Position numbers and translations under genes: made by a program. From positions 1,784,501 through 1,848,500 of the forward strand of contig CP058414.1 of assembly GCA_013391845.1 (NCBI GenBank): DNA of 64,000 bases, in the 5' to 3' direction. Positions 36,089-44,884 of this stretch are shown here, one piece after another (position 1 is the first letter of the stretch; each line of letters starts with the position of its first letter). The notes beneath the pieces are model-generated. The model made no database searches, had not been told where the DNA came from, and saw only the letters and a program-made list of their open reading frames with translations. The DNA comes from Pseudoalteromonas shioyasakiensis. GTDB taxonomy: Bacteria; Pseudomonadota; Gammaproteobacteria; Enterobacterales; Alteromonadaceae.

Positions 36089-37600
36089 ATGATAAAAAAA
36101 ATCGCAATTGTTGGTGGCGGGACCGCAGGTTGGTTAGCTGCTAACCATTTAGGTCATGCACTGTTACAAAGTGGCATTGAAATTACATTAATCGAGTCAC
36201 CTAATATTGCCAGCATCGGGGTTGGTGAGGGTACAGTTCCTTCGATGCGTAACTCTTTACAAAAGTTTGGTATCAGTGAAAGTGACTTTATCAATGAATG
36301 TGATGTTACTTTTAAGCAGTCAATCAAGTTTGTAAATTGGCTAGATAAACACAAACATGGTGCTAACTTTTACCATCATTTATTTGATCACCCACATATT
36401 TTTGGTGAGCAGTTAACACAGCAGTGGCTTGCTGAAGGTAGCGGTAATGATTACGCTGAGTTTGTTTCTAAGCAGCATGCGTGCTGTGAAAATAATTTAG
36501 CACCAAAAACAATTGCGACTCCACAATATGCCGGTGTCAACGGTTATGCCTATCATTTTGATGCTAAAAAGTTTGCTGCATTCTTAGGAAGTCATGCCAC
36601 GCAACATTTTGCTGTTAAACACCTGTTTGCAGAAATTAAAGATGTCACCTGTGATGAGCATGGCTTCATTACACACCTAATCGACTCAGAAGGTACTGCC
36701 TTGCAATTTGACTTTATTATCGATTGCTCTGGTTTTTCGGCTGCCTTTATAGGACAAAAGCTGGGAGTTGGTTTTGTTGATAAATCAGATAGCTTATTAA
36801 CTGATACTGCAATCACATTGCAAGTGCCTACACAAAGCGATGATGAAATACCGCCCTACACAATTGCAACGGCACATCAAGCAGGGTGGATTTGGGATAT
36901 TGCGCTTACAGAGCGAAGGGGAGTGGGTTTTGTTTATTCATCTAAGTATATGAGCGACGAACAAGCTCATGAAAAGTTACATCGTTACTTAGGTAACAAA
37001 TTTGAGCACTTAACGCCAAGAAAGATCCCGATGAAAGTAGGGCACAGAGAAAAAATGTGGCACAAAAACTGTGTCGCCGTAGGATTGTCGCAAGGGTTTG
37101 TTGAGCCACTTGAAGCCACAGCCATTTTAATTGCAGATTTTTCTGCGGGTTTATTAGCCAAACGCTTTCCTCGTACCCGAGATGATATTAACTTAGTTGC
37201 TGATGATTACAATCAGCATGTTAATTATGTATGGCAACAAACCTTTGATTTTATAAAAATGCATTACTGTATTTCGGATAGAACTGACTCGGCCTTTTGG
37301 CGTGATAACAAAAAAACCGACCAGTTATCAGAAAAACTAAAAAGTAACCTAGCACGCTGGCAGCGCTTTACACCGGTACGAGAAGACTTTGCCAGTAAGT
37401 TCGATTTATTTGACTTAGAAAACTACTTATATGTACTGTTTGGTATGCATTATGTACCGGCAAGGCAGCAAACCAAGCAGAGCGACAATCAACAAGTTGC
37501 TGAATTTAAACAGCAACGCATAAAGCAGTTATTGAATGAGCTACCTGAGCACAGGGAGCTGTTAGATAAAATAAAGAAATTTGGCTTACAGAAGTACTAA
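36089..37600 (+). CDS. Tryptophan halogenase-family FAD-dependent protein associated with TonB receptor
   Basis: 503 residues. An FAD-binding GGGTAGWLAANHL is at the N-terminus, GVGEGTVPSMRN follows, then FKQSIKFVNW with Lys76 at the catalytic Lys of flavin halogenases, and WIWDI near 270 (the WxWxI motif, with Ala in place of the usual Pro). Members next to sugar TonB-dependent receptors in Alteromonadales and Caulobacter are widespread and have no demonstrated tryptophan halogenation, so the true substrate is open. It follows the receptor gene by 240 bases, after a terminator and a repeat element. Confidence 0.88.
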   Translation: MIKKIAIVGGGTAGWLAANHLGHALLQSGIEITLIESPNIASIGVGEGTVPSMRNSLQKFGISESDFINECDVTFKQSIKFVNWLDKHKHGANFYHHLFDHPHIFGEQLTQQWLAEGSGNDYAEFVSKQHACCENNLAPKTIATPQYAGVNGYAYHFDAKKFAAFLGSHATQHFAVKHLFAEIKDVTCDEHGFITHLIDSEGTALQFDFIIDCSGFSAAFIGQKLGVGFVDKSDSLLTDTAITLQVPTQSDDEIPPYTIATAHQAGWIWDIALTERRGVGFVYSSKYMSDEQAHEKLHRYLGNKFEHLTPRKIPMKVGHREKMWHKNCVAVGLSQGFVEPLEATAILIADFSAGLLAKRFPRTRDDINLVADDYNQHVNYVWQQTFDFIKMHYCISDRTDSAFWRDNKKTDQLSEKLKSNLARWQRFTPVREDFASKFDLFDLENYLYVLFGMHYVPARQQTKQSDNQQVAEFKQQRIKQLLNELPEHRELLDKIKKFGLQKY

Positions 37601-37616
37601 ATTTCACTTAGATGAT

Positions 37617-37645
37617 CTGGCTATCAAAGCTAGCCAGTTCATTCT
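37617..37645. terminator. Terminator after the halogenase-like gene
   Basis: CTGGCTA (37617-37623) pairs with TAGCCAG (37631-37637), followed by a T-rich stretch. It lies between convergent genes and overlaps the end of the DUF6445 gene. Confidence 0.65.
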
Positions 37646-38349
37646 ATTCTAAAAAAAGAAGAGACAGATAATCGGCTGTTGTTTATGTCATTACTATACT
37701 TTTTGGTATTAAAAAGAGCTGCGCTATGCAGTAAGTTACTCTTATAAATTACTAGTCTATTCACTTTGGCTTCTATATTAATCACTTTTTCAAAAAGCTC
37801 TGTTGTTTCATTTAAGTAACCTTGATGAGTTGCGCTGTGTTTTTCTGTATCAGCAATCATTTGATGCACACTATTTTGATTATCGGCTGTCACTTTAATA
37901 ATGTTATCGGGTAAGTATTTGTATATCCCTGTGCCACCCCATTCTTTTGGAGACAAATAATGCACAGCTGCAAATGTTTTATCATCGGTTGAATCAATAT
38001 GTGGCATACGCTGCAACGTATTTAATTCATTTGCATTTTGAGTAACTAGTGAAAGTTTGCAGCGATGGAGATATAAATTGTTTTTACCACTTGTAATAGT
38101 TCCATGCTCTAAAAGCTCGCTAATTAACTGCTCAAAAGCACGATAATAGGGGGCTGGCATTTCATCACGCTTGCCTGGGTAGAGTGTTCCATCACTACCA
38201 AGAGGCTGAAAGTACGCAGTATTTGCGGCAAAGTGATAAACTGGCTCTAGGTATTTTAAAAAGTCATCAATAATGATCACTGTTTCATTAATTTCAGTAA
38301 TGAATACACTGCTTACTTTATAGTCTTTATTTAATTGATAGCCTTCCAT
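37639..38349 (-). CDS. DUF6445 family protein, possible Fe(II)/2-oxoglutarate dioxygenase fold
   Basis: About 236 residues. The pattern VIIIDDFLKYLEPVYHFA...YPGKRDEMPAPYY, then MPHIDSTDD and AVHYLSPKEWGGTGIY, follows DUF6445. The HxD of MPHIDS, a late His (LLHSA) and Arg (SRLSVS) could be the iron and 2-oxoglutarate ligands of a prolyl-hydroxylase-like fold; this is inference. Such genes recur beside TonB-dependent receptors and halogenase-like genes. It is convergent with the halogenase gene. I prefer ATG 38349 to the GTG at 38361, since GAG stands seven bases before it. Confidence 0.78.
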   Translation of the reverse strand: MEGYQLNKDYKVSSVFITEINETVIIIDDFLKYLEPVYHFAANTAYFQPLGSDGTLYPGKRDEMPAPYYRAFEQLISELLEHGTITSGKNNLYLHRCKLSLVTQNANELNTLQRMPHIDSTDDKTFAAVHYLSPKEWGGTGIYKYLPDNIIKVTADNQNSVHQMIADTEKHSATHQGYLNETTELFEKVINIEAKVNRLVIYKSNLLHSAALFNTKKYSNDINNSRLSVSSFFRIE

Positions 38350-38591
38350 TGTTTGTCTCACTCATTCCATAATTATTGAATATACTAACAAAAATAGTGG
38401 CTTATGAGTGATAATATTTGCGTGGTTATAGTTTGTTTTTTCGCCGTTTAAGGTTAATTGATAAGGTAGCTAAATTTGTTAATTTATAATGTACAAACTG
38501 CCACAAAATTTTCACTTCCTTTTTGTTGCCAAAACCTATAGGCTTTGGGCACTAACAGCAAAAACATATATAAAATTAATGGAGCAGTATC

Positions 38592-39296
38592 ATGGCGGAG
38601 CAACAAGTACAGCCTTTACATAACGAAAAACATGCCAACATTAAAGTTCAAAATGGCATCAACATTGAGTTCATGAAAACTCAGCACTTAGTACCTGTGG
38701 TTGCACACGAATTTGCACGCATGGCAAATGAATTCCCAATGGCATTTGTTAAAAACAACGAATCAGGCCAATTCCAAGCAGTTGCTTTATTTGGTCTAGA
38801 GCCAGGCGAAAACCTTTTCATTCAAGATGATAAATGGACAGCTGCATTTGCACCTATGTCTATGACTCGTTACCCTCTTGGTCTTGTTAAGCACCCAGAA
38901 GCTGATCAGTTTGGTATTGTAATCGACGAAGCAAGCCCGCTTGTAAGCGAAGAAACGGGTAACGCACTTTTCGAAAACGGTGAAGAAACTGAATACCTTA
39001 AGCGTCGTAAAGAAGCACTTGTTTCTTTCATTGAGTTTTCTCAGGTAACTGAAGCATTCACTAAATACCTTGCAGATAAAGAACTACTTGTTGCACAAAC
39101 GCTAACTGTAGAAATCAAAGGTGAGAAAAAAGACATCAACGGTATTTACCTTGTTGATGAGAAAAAACTTAACTCACTAAGCGATGAAGAGTTCTTAGAT
39201 CTTCGTAAACGTGGCTATTTAGCACCTATCTACTCTTTCTTAACGTCTACTCACCAAGTAGCTCGTTTAGCACGTTTAAAAGCAGCAAAAGCTTAA
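38592..39296 (+). CDS. SapC family protein
   Basis: 234 residues. FPMAFVKNNESGQFQAVALFGLEPGENLFI and WTAAFAPMSMTRYPLGLV are the SapC-family core. SapC was first named for the S-layer region of Campylobacter, but in Alteromonadales it accompanies sugar-type TonB-dependent receptors and halogenase-like proteins. Its role is unknown. GGAG is seven bases before the ATG. It is monocistronic, with a terminator 16 bases after the stop, and divergent from the DUF6445 gene. Confidence 0.86.
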   Translation: MAEQQVQPLHNEKHANIKVQNGINIEFMKTQHLVPVVAHEFARMANEFPMAFVKNNESGQFQAVALFGLEPGENLFIQDDKWTAAFAPMSMTRYPLGLVKHPEADQFGIVIDEASPLVSEETGNALFENGEETEYLKRRKEALVSFIEFSQVTEAFTKYLADKELLVAQTLTVEIKGEKKDINGIYLVDEKKLNSLSDEEFLDLRKRGYLAPIYSFLTSTHQVARLARLKAAKA

Positions 39297-39312
39297 TTTT
39301 AAACTGCTAAAG

Positions 39313-39338
39313 AAAAAGCGCCATTAGGCGCTTTTTTT
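39313..39338 (+). terminator. Terminator after sapC
   Basis: AAAAAGCGCC pairs with GGCGCTTTTT around ATTA, with extra T. Confidence 0.9.
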
Positions 39339-39421
39339 GTTTCTTTCATCGGTTAATGCTTGAAAAGCAGCGCCGAATTATTCACATTGGGCTTACAACT
39401 AAAAGAAATATAAGTGCCCCT

Positions 39422-40456
39422 ATGCTAAAAACATTACTCACCTCAGCCATTGCGCTTAGCGCATTATCATTAAGTACCTTAAGTCACAGTGCCGAGCAGC
39501 CCTTTGCTATTGCCATTCATGGTGGTGCAGGGACGATTGAAAAGAGCCGCTTTACTCCAGAGCAAGAAAAAGCTTATCGCGCAAAATTAAAAGAAGCAGT
39601 AGAAACAGGCTATACCGTGCTTGAAAAAGGCGGCGAGAGCCTAGATGCCATCACCGCGGCAATTAATGTACTTGAGAACTCTCCGTATTTTAACGCCGGT
39701 CGCGGTGCTGTATATACCTATGATGGTGCCCATGAGCTTGACGCATCAATTATGGATGGCCGTACGCGCCAAGCAGGTGCTGTTGCTGGGGTTAAACATA
39801 TTGAAAACCCCATCAATCTTGCTCGCCTAGTGATGGAAAAATCAGTGCATGTCATGCTCAGTGGTCAAGGTGCAGAAGAGTTTGCAAAAACGCAAGGTAT
39901 GCCGCTGGTTGAAAACAACCTATTCGATACAGAAAATCGCTACAAAGCGTTATTAAAAGCGAAAGAAAAACTCGATAAACAAAAAGTAACGAGCAAAGAT
40001 TACCAAGCAGCACACAAAGCGCTACCAGTTAATTATAAAATGGGTACGGTAGGTGCGGTTGCACTTGATAAAAACGGCAATATTGCTGCAGGTACTTCAA
40101 CCGGTGGTATGACGGCAAAACGCTTTGGCAGAGTAGGCGACGCACCAGTAATTGGTGCAGGTACTTTTGCTGAGAACGAATCATGTGCAGTATCTGCAAC
40201 CGGCCATGGTGAGTATTTCATTCGTTACAATGTGGCAGCAGACATTTGTGCTCGCGTAAAATACCAAGGTAAAACTATTGTTGAAGCAGGTAACGAAGTG
40301 ATCCATGATGTTTTAATGCCAGTGGGTGGTACTGGTGGAGTGATCATCATTGATACCAAAGGTAATATTAGTTTGCCGTTTAACACTGCCGGAATGTATC
40401 GTGCGAGTAAATCAAATACATCACCAACTTATGTGGGTATTTTTAAAGGCGAATAA
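39422..40456 (+). CDS. iaaA: Periplasmic isoaspartyl peptidase / L-asparaginase (Ntn hydrolase)
   Basis: 344 residues from MLKTLLTSAI, where a signal peptide ending SHSA begins; an in-frame ATG 22 codons upstream would bury it. IHGGAGTIEK and NAGRGAVYT are substrate-loop segments. The precursor is cut before Thr209 in MGTVGAVALD, making the N-terminal Thr nucleophile. TSTGGMTAK and ATGHGEYFIR complete the type III asparaginase pattern. It hydrolyses beta-aspartyl dipeptides and asparagine. The signal peptide places it in the periplasm, unlike E. coli IaaA. Confidence 0.92.
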   Translation: MLKTLLTSAIALSALSLSTLSHSAEQPFAIAIHGGAGTIEKSRFTPEQEKAYRAKLKEAVETGYTVLEKGGESLDAITAAINVLENSPYFNAGRGAVYTYDGAHELDASIMDGRTRQAGAVAGVKHIENPINLARLVMEKSVHVMLSGQGAEEFAKTQGMPLVENNLFDTENRYKALLKAKEKLDKQKVTSKDYQAAHKALPVNYKMGTVGAVALDKNGNIAAGTSTGGMTAKRFGRVGDAPVIGAGTFAENESCAVSATGHGEYFIRYNVAADICARVKYQGKTIVEAGNEVIHDVLMPVGGTGGVIIIDTKGNISLPFNTAGMYRASKSNTSPTYVGIFKGE

Positions 40457-40480
40457 TGGCATTCAGTAGGTGCCAGACAT

Positions 40481-40510
40481 AAAAAACCGAGTTTGTAACT
40501 CGGTTTTTTA
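40481..40510. terminator. Bidirectional terminator between iaaA and queF
   Basis: AAAAAACCGAGT pairs with ACTCGGTTTTTT around TTGTA. The genes converge. Confidence 0.92.
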
Positions 40511-40524
40511 TTGCTAATAAGGAT

Positions 40525-41370
40525 TTATTGGCGATTAATCTTCACTTTGAATGGTGTTTCGTCTTGATTCGTTGAGCGATAAGGATTGATATCTAAACCG
40601 CCTCGGCGTGTATAGCGGGCATATACTTCAAGCTCTTCGAGATTTAGCTGTTGCATTAAATCACAGTAAATACGCTCTACGCATTGCTCATGAAATTCGT
40701 TATGAGTACGAAACGAAATCAAATATTTTAATAAGGCTTCATGGCAAATAGCTTGGCCTTTATAACGAATAATCACACTAGCCCAATCTGGCTGTGAGGT
40801 GATCAAACAGTTCGATTTTAGTAAATGGCTGTGTAGTGTTTCTGAGACAATGTCATCACCATGGTGGCGAAGTGAGCTTGCATCAATATCATAGCTCGTA
40901 ATTTCGATATCAAGGTCATCGATACATTCTCCCGGTAACGCTGTAAATGGTAAACAGTTGAAATCGTCTGCTTGGTATAAATTAACCGTAACAGGCGCAT
41001 TCACGGCCTCTGACAAGTCTTTACTAAGCGCGTGGTGTACATCTTCAATAGCTGCAAAACGTGTCTGATTAAAACTATTCAGATATAGCTTGAATGATTT
41101 TGACTCAATGATGTGACTGCTTTGGCAAGGAAATACAAATATTGCCACAGCGACCATAGGCTTACCCTTGCTATTTAGCCACGATAATTCATAGCCAGTC
41201 CAAATATCTTGACCTTTAAATGGTAAGTTATCTTCGCTAACCCCTAATGCATCACGGTTTAGTTTGCGGGCAATAGGAAACAATAAGCTTGGTGTATAGG
41301 TATCTACGTACTCTGTGCTTTTACCAAGAACACTGTTTTTCAGTTCGGGTGAGTTGCTGTAATCTGTCAT
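40525..41370 (-). CDS. queF: NADPH-dependent 7-cyano-7-deazaguanine reductase QueF (type II)
   Basis: 281 residues, the long two-domain QueF form. [12 protein letters not shown] contains the catalytic Cys (about 189) that forms the thioimide with preQ0, and [10 protein letters not shown] contains the conserved Glu. It reduces preQ0 to preQ1, the step after QueC (10361). It is divergent from syd, as in E. coli. The start [13 protein letters not shown] fits the family N-terminus. Confidence 0.96.
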   Translation of the reverse strand: MTDYSNSPELKNSVLGKSTEYVDTYTPSLLFPIARKLNRDALGVSEDNLPFKGQDIWTGYELSWLNSKGKPMVAVAIFVFPCQSSHIIESKSFKLYLNSFNQTRFAAIEDVHHALSKDLSEAVNAPVTVNLYQADDFNCLPFTALPGECIDDLDIEITSYDIDASSLRHHGDDIVSETLHSHLLKSNCLITSQPDWASVIIRYKGQAICHEALLKYLISFRTHNEFHEQCVERIYCDLMQQLNLEELEVYARYTRRGGLDINPYRSTNQDETPFKVKINRQ

Positions 41371-41429
41371 CTTTACACTTTTGTAGTTACAATGGAGGCA
41401 TTATACCTAAAGCCAATGAGTTTCGCAGT

Positions 41430-41969
41430 ATGTCTGTTTCTACAAAATTAGATAAGTTACATCAAGCATTTAGTGAAAAATGCCTAGAACGCACAGGAAA
41501 GCTTCCTGTTATTGAACATGATACAGCATGGCCAAGTCCATGTGAGCAGGGCGAGGTTGATGAGCAGGGTCTTATTCAGTGGTGTGCAGTCCCACAGCAA
41601 CCTGCCGGAAGTTTAGATGACTTAGCCAAAGCGCTTGAGTTATCTTTTCCTGATGACTTAAACCCATTGTTTGGTCATTTATATGCGGGTAATTTGTTAT
41701 TGAGTGTTGATGATCATCACATTGAACTGCTCCAAGCATGGAATGAAGATGATTTTAGCCGCTTACAGCAAAATATTACCGGTCACGTGCTGATGAAGCG
41801 TAAGTTAAAGCAACCAGAAACGGTGTTTATTGGCCTGACAGAACAAGATGATTTACTTATTACTGTGCTAGTAGAAAGCGGTGAGGTTTGCTTAGAATAC
41901 GTAGGTAAGAAACCACATCATGTGTTAGCAAATAGCATTAGTGAATTTTTAGATAAAGTAACGGTTTAA
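41430..41969 (+). CDS. syd: SecY-interacting protein Syd
   Basis: 179 residues from MSVSTKLDKL; longer in-frame starts would run far into the divergent queF. The segments WPSPCEQGEVDEQGLIQWCAV, FGHLYAGNLLL and VFIGLTEQDDLLITV match Syd. In E. coli Syd binds SecY and can disrupt faulty translocase complexes at the inner membrane. The syd-queF pair and the csrB RNA and yqcC further on reproduce the E. coli neighbourhood, with extra genes inserted between. Confidence 0.9.
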   Translation: MSVSTKLDKLHQAFSEKCLERTGKLPVIEHDTAWPSPCEQGEVDEQGLIQWCAVPQQPAGSLDDLAKALELSFPDDLNPLFGHLYAGNLLLSVDDHHIELLQAWNEDDFSRLQQNITGHVLMKRKLKQPETVFIGLTEQDDLLITVLVESGEVCLEYVGKKPHHVLANSISEFLDKVTV

Positions 41970-41979
41970 CCGTTTGGTT

Positions 41980-42004
41980 AAAAAGGGGCTATCGCCCCTT
42001 TTTT
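41980..42004. terminator. Bidirectional terminator between syd and the DUF2310 gene
   Basis: AAAAGGGGC pairs with GCCCCTTTT around TATC, with a T run. The genes converge. Confidence 0.9.
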
Positions 42005-42019
42005 GTGTTTGAAAGCAAG

Positions 42020-42793
42020 TTATTGAAAATCCCACGAGATATTAGAAACAATACCGCAAGGCTCACAACAAAAATCAAATAAACCAAACCAAGGTTCAGA
42101 TAATTTCCAGTCGCCATCACAGCTTGGGCAGCGACGTTTTAGCTCTGACTCTTTATCCACTCCGCCAACACGATATAAATAATAATAAACCGGCTTCTTT
42201 GTTAAGTAACTAATACGCTTAGTGATATCGCGACCACGGCGATATAAGTCACTGTTGATGCTAGTCAGCTCTTCAAGAGCAGAAAATTCACAACGGGTAG
42301 CACCATTAATCTGAATTTGATCGCATGCTTGCCAGTCTTCTTGCCATTTTATCAGTGTTTTGTAATCGCCATTGGCAATCGCCGGAATACGAAATAACGG
42401 TACAGGTAAAAAGTCATCACCGCAATAAAGAGGGCTGCAGGTGTGAACATAAGTGGTATATAAAATATAGCATGAGGGGTCATTACACATGTCTGCGCCA
42501 TTTGAGTGAATGTCTTGGCCGACCACTTTAACTTTTGGTGCTAGTAATCCTGCAGTGTTTAATTGCTCAATACTGTGCTTTACAAACGGGCTATGATTGA
42601 GTGGATGCATTGCATCTTCGGTTGGGCACATCACTCGGGTAATAAAAAATCCATCCTTTAAAACGGTTGGAAATTCGTCACCAATAATTTGGCCGTTAAA
42701 ACGAAGTGCATTGACCAGGCGATTTATCGCCTGCTCAGCAAGTTCTAAGGTAGTATCTTGGTAGCAATCAAAAGTCAGATCGACAACAAACAT
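42020..42793 (-). CDS. DUF2310 family zinc-ribbon protein
   Basis: 257 residues. Conserved Cys/His clusters lie in the middle (MCNDPSCYILYTTYVHTCSPL) and a C-terminal zinc ribbon is formed by CPSCDGDW and CCEPCG. This matches DUF2310, a soluble protein family of unknown function found in gammaproteobacteria. Its ATG overlaps the stop of the upstream small gene (TAATG), so they are co-translated. Confidence 0.82.
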   Translation of the reverse strand: MFVVDLTFDCYQDTTLELAEQAINRLVNALRFNGQIIGDEFPTVLKDGFFITRVMCPTEDAMHPLNHSPFVKHSIEQLNTAGLLAPKVKVVGQDIHSNGADMCNDPSCYILYTTYVHTCSPLYCGDDFLPVPLFRIPAIANGDYKTLIKWQEDWQACDQIQINGATRCEFSALEELTSINSDLYRRGRDITKRISYLTKKPVYYYLYRVGGVDKESELKRRCPSCDGDWKLSEPWFGLFDFCCEPCGIVSNISWDFQ

Positions 42794-43059
42794 TATTTCT
42801 TCTCAAGCAGTGCTAATAACTTATCCAATTTAGCTTCTATACGATCCAATTGACTTTCTTTTGGTGTAATTAGTTGTTCATTCGACGGGTTATTTATGAA
42901 ATTATTAATTGAATCCGGGTTGTTTTTATATTGGCTAACAGCTGCGATGATCACAGGCATCGGCATTGGTTGAGTTAGCTTACTTTTGGTTAAGGCAACT
43001 GTCGGGGTTTTACCTTCATCAAGAAGGGTTTTAATTGCATCAAATACAACGGCATTCAT
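42793..43059 (-). CDS. Small hypothetical protein with C-terminal coiled coil
   Basis: 88 residues, no signal peptide. The N-terminal 50 residues look helical (FDAIKTLLDEGKTPTVALTKSKL, with a PMPVIIAAVSQY segment that could be a helix-turn-helix). The end, QLDRIEAKLDKLLALLEKK, is a strong leucine-zipper type coiled coil. I do not recognise the family. It overlaps DUF2310 by one base and so is expressed with it. Confidence 0.7.
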   Translation of the reverse strand: MNAVVFDAIKTLLDEGKTPTVALTKSKLTQPMPMPVIIAAVSQYKNNPDSINNFINNPSNEQLITPKESQLDRIEAKLDKLLALLEKK

Positions 43060-43085
43060 TTTTGTGTTAACTCTTTAATAAAGAC

Positions 43086-43117
43086 TAAAAAGCACCGCAG
43101 TATATGGGCTGCAGTGC
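43086..43117 (-). terminator. Terminator downstream of the DUF2789 gene
   Basis: GCACCGCAG (43092-43100) pairs with CTGCAGTGC (43109-43117) with a mismatch. Read on the minus strand it is followed by TTTTT. It separates DUF2789 from the 88-residue gene. Confidence 0.65.
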
Positions 43118-43161
43118 ATGCGTATGGTAGCAATAATAGATGTGGAGTGAAATTACTTTCC

Positions 43162-43202
43162 TTATTTACGAGCTAAAAATTGTAATTCGAGCTCGTAAAT
43201 AA
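43162..43202. other. 13-bp stem inverted repeat downstream of DUF2789
   Basis: TTATTTACGAGCT (43162-43174) and AGCTCGTAAATAA (43190-43202) are perfect inverted repeats around 15 bases. No U tract follows on either strand, so it is an RNA stem or a binding site rather than a standard terminator. Confidence 0.6.
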
Positions 43203-43213
43203 GTTAGCTGGAG

Positions 43214-43444
43214 TTACTGGCGTAACCTTGCATCTAATTCATCAATCACTTCACTCCAAGCACCATCTTCAGCAAGTGATTCTGCTAAAAAGTGTTGCTG
43301 AGCTTCATCCCAAAAAGGTGCCTCCTGCAATAGGGTCGTATCAGACAGTTGATGTGATGCTATAAAAGCATCTATTTCACTTTCTTTGCTTGGCAAACCA
43401 AGTTGTGCAAATAGTGTCGAAATGTCATGTTTTGCCGTATCCAT
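43214..43444 (-). CDS. DUF2789 family protein
   Basis: 76 residues, acidic. It has LFAQLGLPSKESEIDAFIASHQL, then APFWDEAQQHFLAESLAEDGAW, which is the DUF2789 pattern. It is soluble and of unknown function. It is monocistronic, with AGGAG a few bases before the ATG and a terminator about 100 bases after the stop. Confidence 0.85.
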   Translation of the reverse strand: MDTAKHDISTLFAQLGLPSKESEIDAFIASHQLSDTTLLQEAPFWDEAQQHFLAESLAEDGAWSEVIDELDARLRQ

Positions 43445-43591
43445 AGTTCTGCTCCTTGTGTATGGCGATAATTATTACTGCTTGAACTTAATGATGATGA
43501 ACAGCAGTTTAACTTACGCTGAATTTGTCTTTAATCGCAGTAGGGTATATACCTTATAGTCTAGTACTAAAATAATAAAACAAATAAAAGG

Positions 43592-44239
43592 ATGAGTATT
43601 TTGACAGTTGCTGAACCCGAAACCTTAAGTGTGCAATACCTAAGTGCTGAAGATATTAGCACTGCTGCAAGCCTTATTTATCAGGCTTATCATGATGACC
43701 CTGTTCTTCAGAATGTACTAGGTTTTCAAAAAGATAGCCCAAGTAAATATGAAACTAAATTACGTGCTTTGGTGCGTGAAGAGCTGGCAAGTTTTTGGCA
43801 AGAAAAACAGCCATTAATAGGCCTTTACTCGCAAAGTAGATTAAAAGCGATTGCTTGTGTATTTGATTCTGCAAGTGAACTACAAGCTGAACGATATTGG
43901 CATTGGCGCTTAAAGTTGATGCTCAGTGCAGGCTATTTACAGACAAATCAGCTTATAGAAAAAGAGCGCACTATCCGTGAAGCTCTTTCGAGCAAAGGTC
44001 ATTATTTGTTTTTAGCCTTCATTGCCGTTGACCCACACTTTCAGGGGCAAGGCTTAGGGCGCTATTTGCTTCGTGGTCTTAATGATTTAGTTGAATCAAG
44101 CAATCAAGCAAGCGGGTTAGCAGTATTTGTTACCCGCCCTGAGCAACGTGAATTTTTTAGCTCTGAAGGGTTTGACGTATTCAAGGGTCTTAGTTTTAAT
44201 CAAGTCGAAGGAGATTTGATGTTTAAAGCTGCAAATTGA
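43592..44239 (+). CDS. GNAT-family N-acetyltransferase
   Basis: 215 residues. The acetyl-CoA binding motif is FIAVDPHFQGQGLGRYLLRGLND (about 143-165), and the C-terminus has SSEGFDVFKGLSF as in GNAT beta-strand 6-7. The substrate is unknown. The start is doubtful: AAAGG abuts the ATG at 43592, which is too close, while TTG at 43601 has it at eight bases and would give MTVAEPETLSV. It is monocistronic and lies just upstream of the csrB regulatory region. Confidence 0.83.
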   Translation: MSILTVAEPETLSVQYLSAEDISTAASLIYQAYHDDPVLQNVLGFQKDSPSKYETKLRALVREELASFWQEKQPLIGLYSQSRLKAIACVFDSASELQAERYWHWRLKLMLSAGYLQTNQLIEKERTIREALSSKGHYLFLAFIAVDPHFQGQGLGRYLLRGLNDLVESSNQASGLAVFVTRPEQREFFSSEGFDVFKGLSFNQVEGDLMFKAAN

Positions 44240-44260
44240 TGAAAGGACGTTTTGGAAATA

Positions 44261-44286
44261 GCAATGTGAGATAAGTCTTACATTGC
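44261..44286. promoter_or_regulatory. UvrY/GacA (BarA-UvrY) binding site upstream of csrB
   Basis: TGTGAGATAAGTCTTACA (44265-44282) fits the GacA/UvrY consensus TGTAAG-N6-CTTACA. It sits in a ten-base inverted repeat with one mismatch, GCAATGTGAG against CTTACATTGC. The distance of about 180 bases to the start of the RNA matches the far-upstream UvrY site of E. coli csrB, which has nearly the same sequence. Confidence 0.85.
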
Positions 44287-44440
44287 TGTGCGCATTGTCA
44301 GTTTAATGCTGTTATTTTTGTACCTAAAATCGTTCATCTTAGTGATTTTAAAGGGTTTATTGTTTTTGTCTTTTTTGTGACATGGAAAAAATTACTTTTT
44401 ATGCCTATCAAGAATTCCTCGTTTCTCTAAACTTAACAAT

Positions 44441-44845
44441 GTCAGTAAGACACAGGTTCAATGATTGAACTGATGCCAAGGATTAGGATTATGGCAACAA
44501 AGCAAGATGCTTAGCAGGAAGCAAAGGGACAAGAGCTAGGGAAGCAAGGAAGAACGAGGACACTGCCAGGATGCAGTACAATCGCGGAGCGATTGAAAAG
44601 GACTGACCAAAGGATGAATTTAGCAGGAAGCTAAAAGGAGCGTTTGGAAAACGAAGTGGATAGCCATTGACGGCAAGAGGACGGCACTAGGATGTGTTAA
44701 ATGTTACATGAAGTAGCATGGTGGGTGTATCGGATGTATACCCGTTCAGGGGAAAGATAAAAAGGCAGCTTCGGCGTAAGTAAGGATACTTAATCATGGA
44801 AGTAGCAAGATTGGGGCGTGGCTAATAGCTACGCCTTAGTTCTTT
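44441..44845 (+). ncRNA. csrB: CsrB-type small RNA that sequesters CsrA
   Basis: About 400 bases with no reading frame but some 20 GGA motifs (AGGA, AAGGA, CAGGA). Many sit in the loops of perfect small hairpins: CAATCGC-GGA-GCGATTG (44579-44595), TTTAGC-AGGAA-GCTAAA (44619-44635), CGTTT-GGA-AAACG (44641-44653), AAGTA-AGGA-TACTT (44778-44791). This is how CsrB/RsmZ RNAs titrate the translational regulator CsrA. The position between syd and yqcC is the place of csrB in E. coli as I recall it, and a UvrY box lies upstream. The 5' end is approximate; the 3' end is the hairpin at 44813. Confidence 0.92.
44813..44845 (+). terminator. Terminator of csrB
   Basis: GGCGTGGCT (44815-44823) pairs with AGCTACGCC (44827-44835) with one G-U pair, followed by TTAGTTCTTT. 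Confidence 0.8.
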
Positions 44846-44884
44846 ATAGGGTTTGCATTTTTCGCAGTAACAGTTAATTTGTAA

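Noticed and set aside
36089..37600. A secondary-metabolite tryptophan halogenase cluster
   Set aside because: No biosynthetic genes, flavin reductase or transporter surround it; its neighbours are a sugar-type receptor, SapC and DUF6445.
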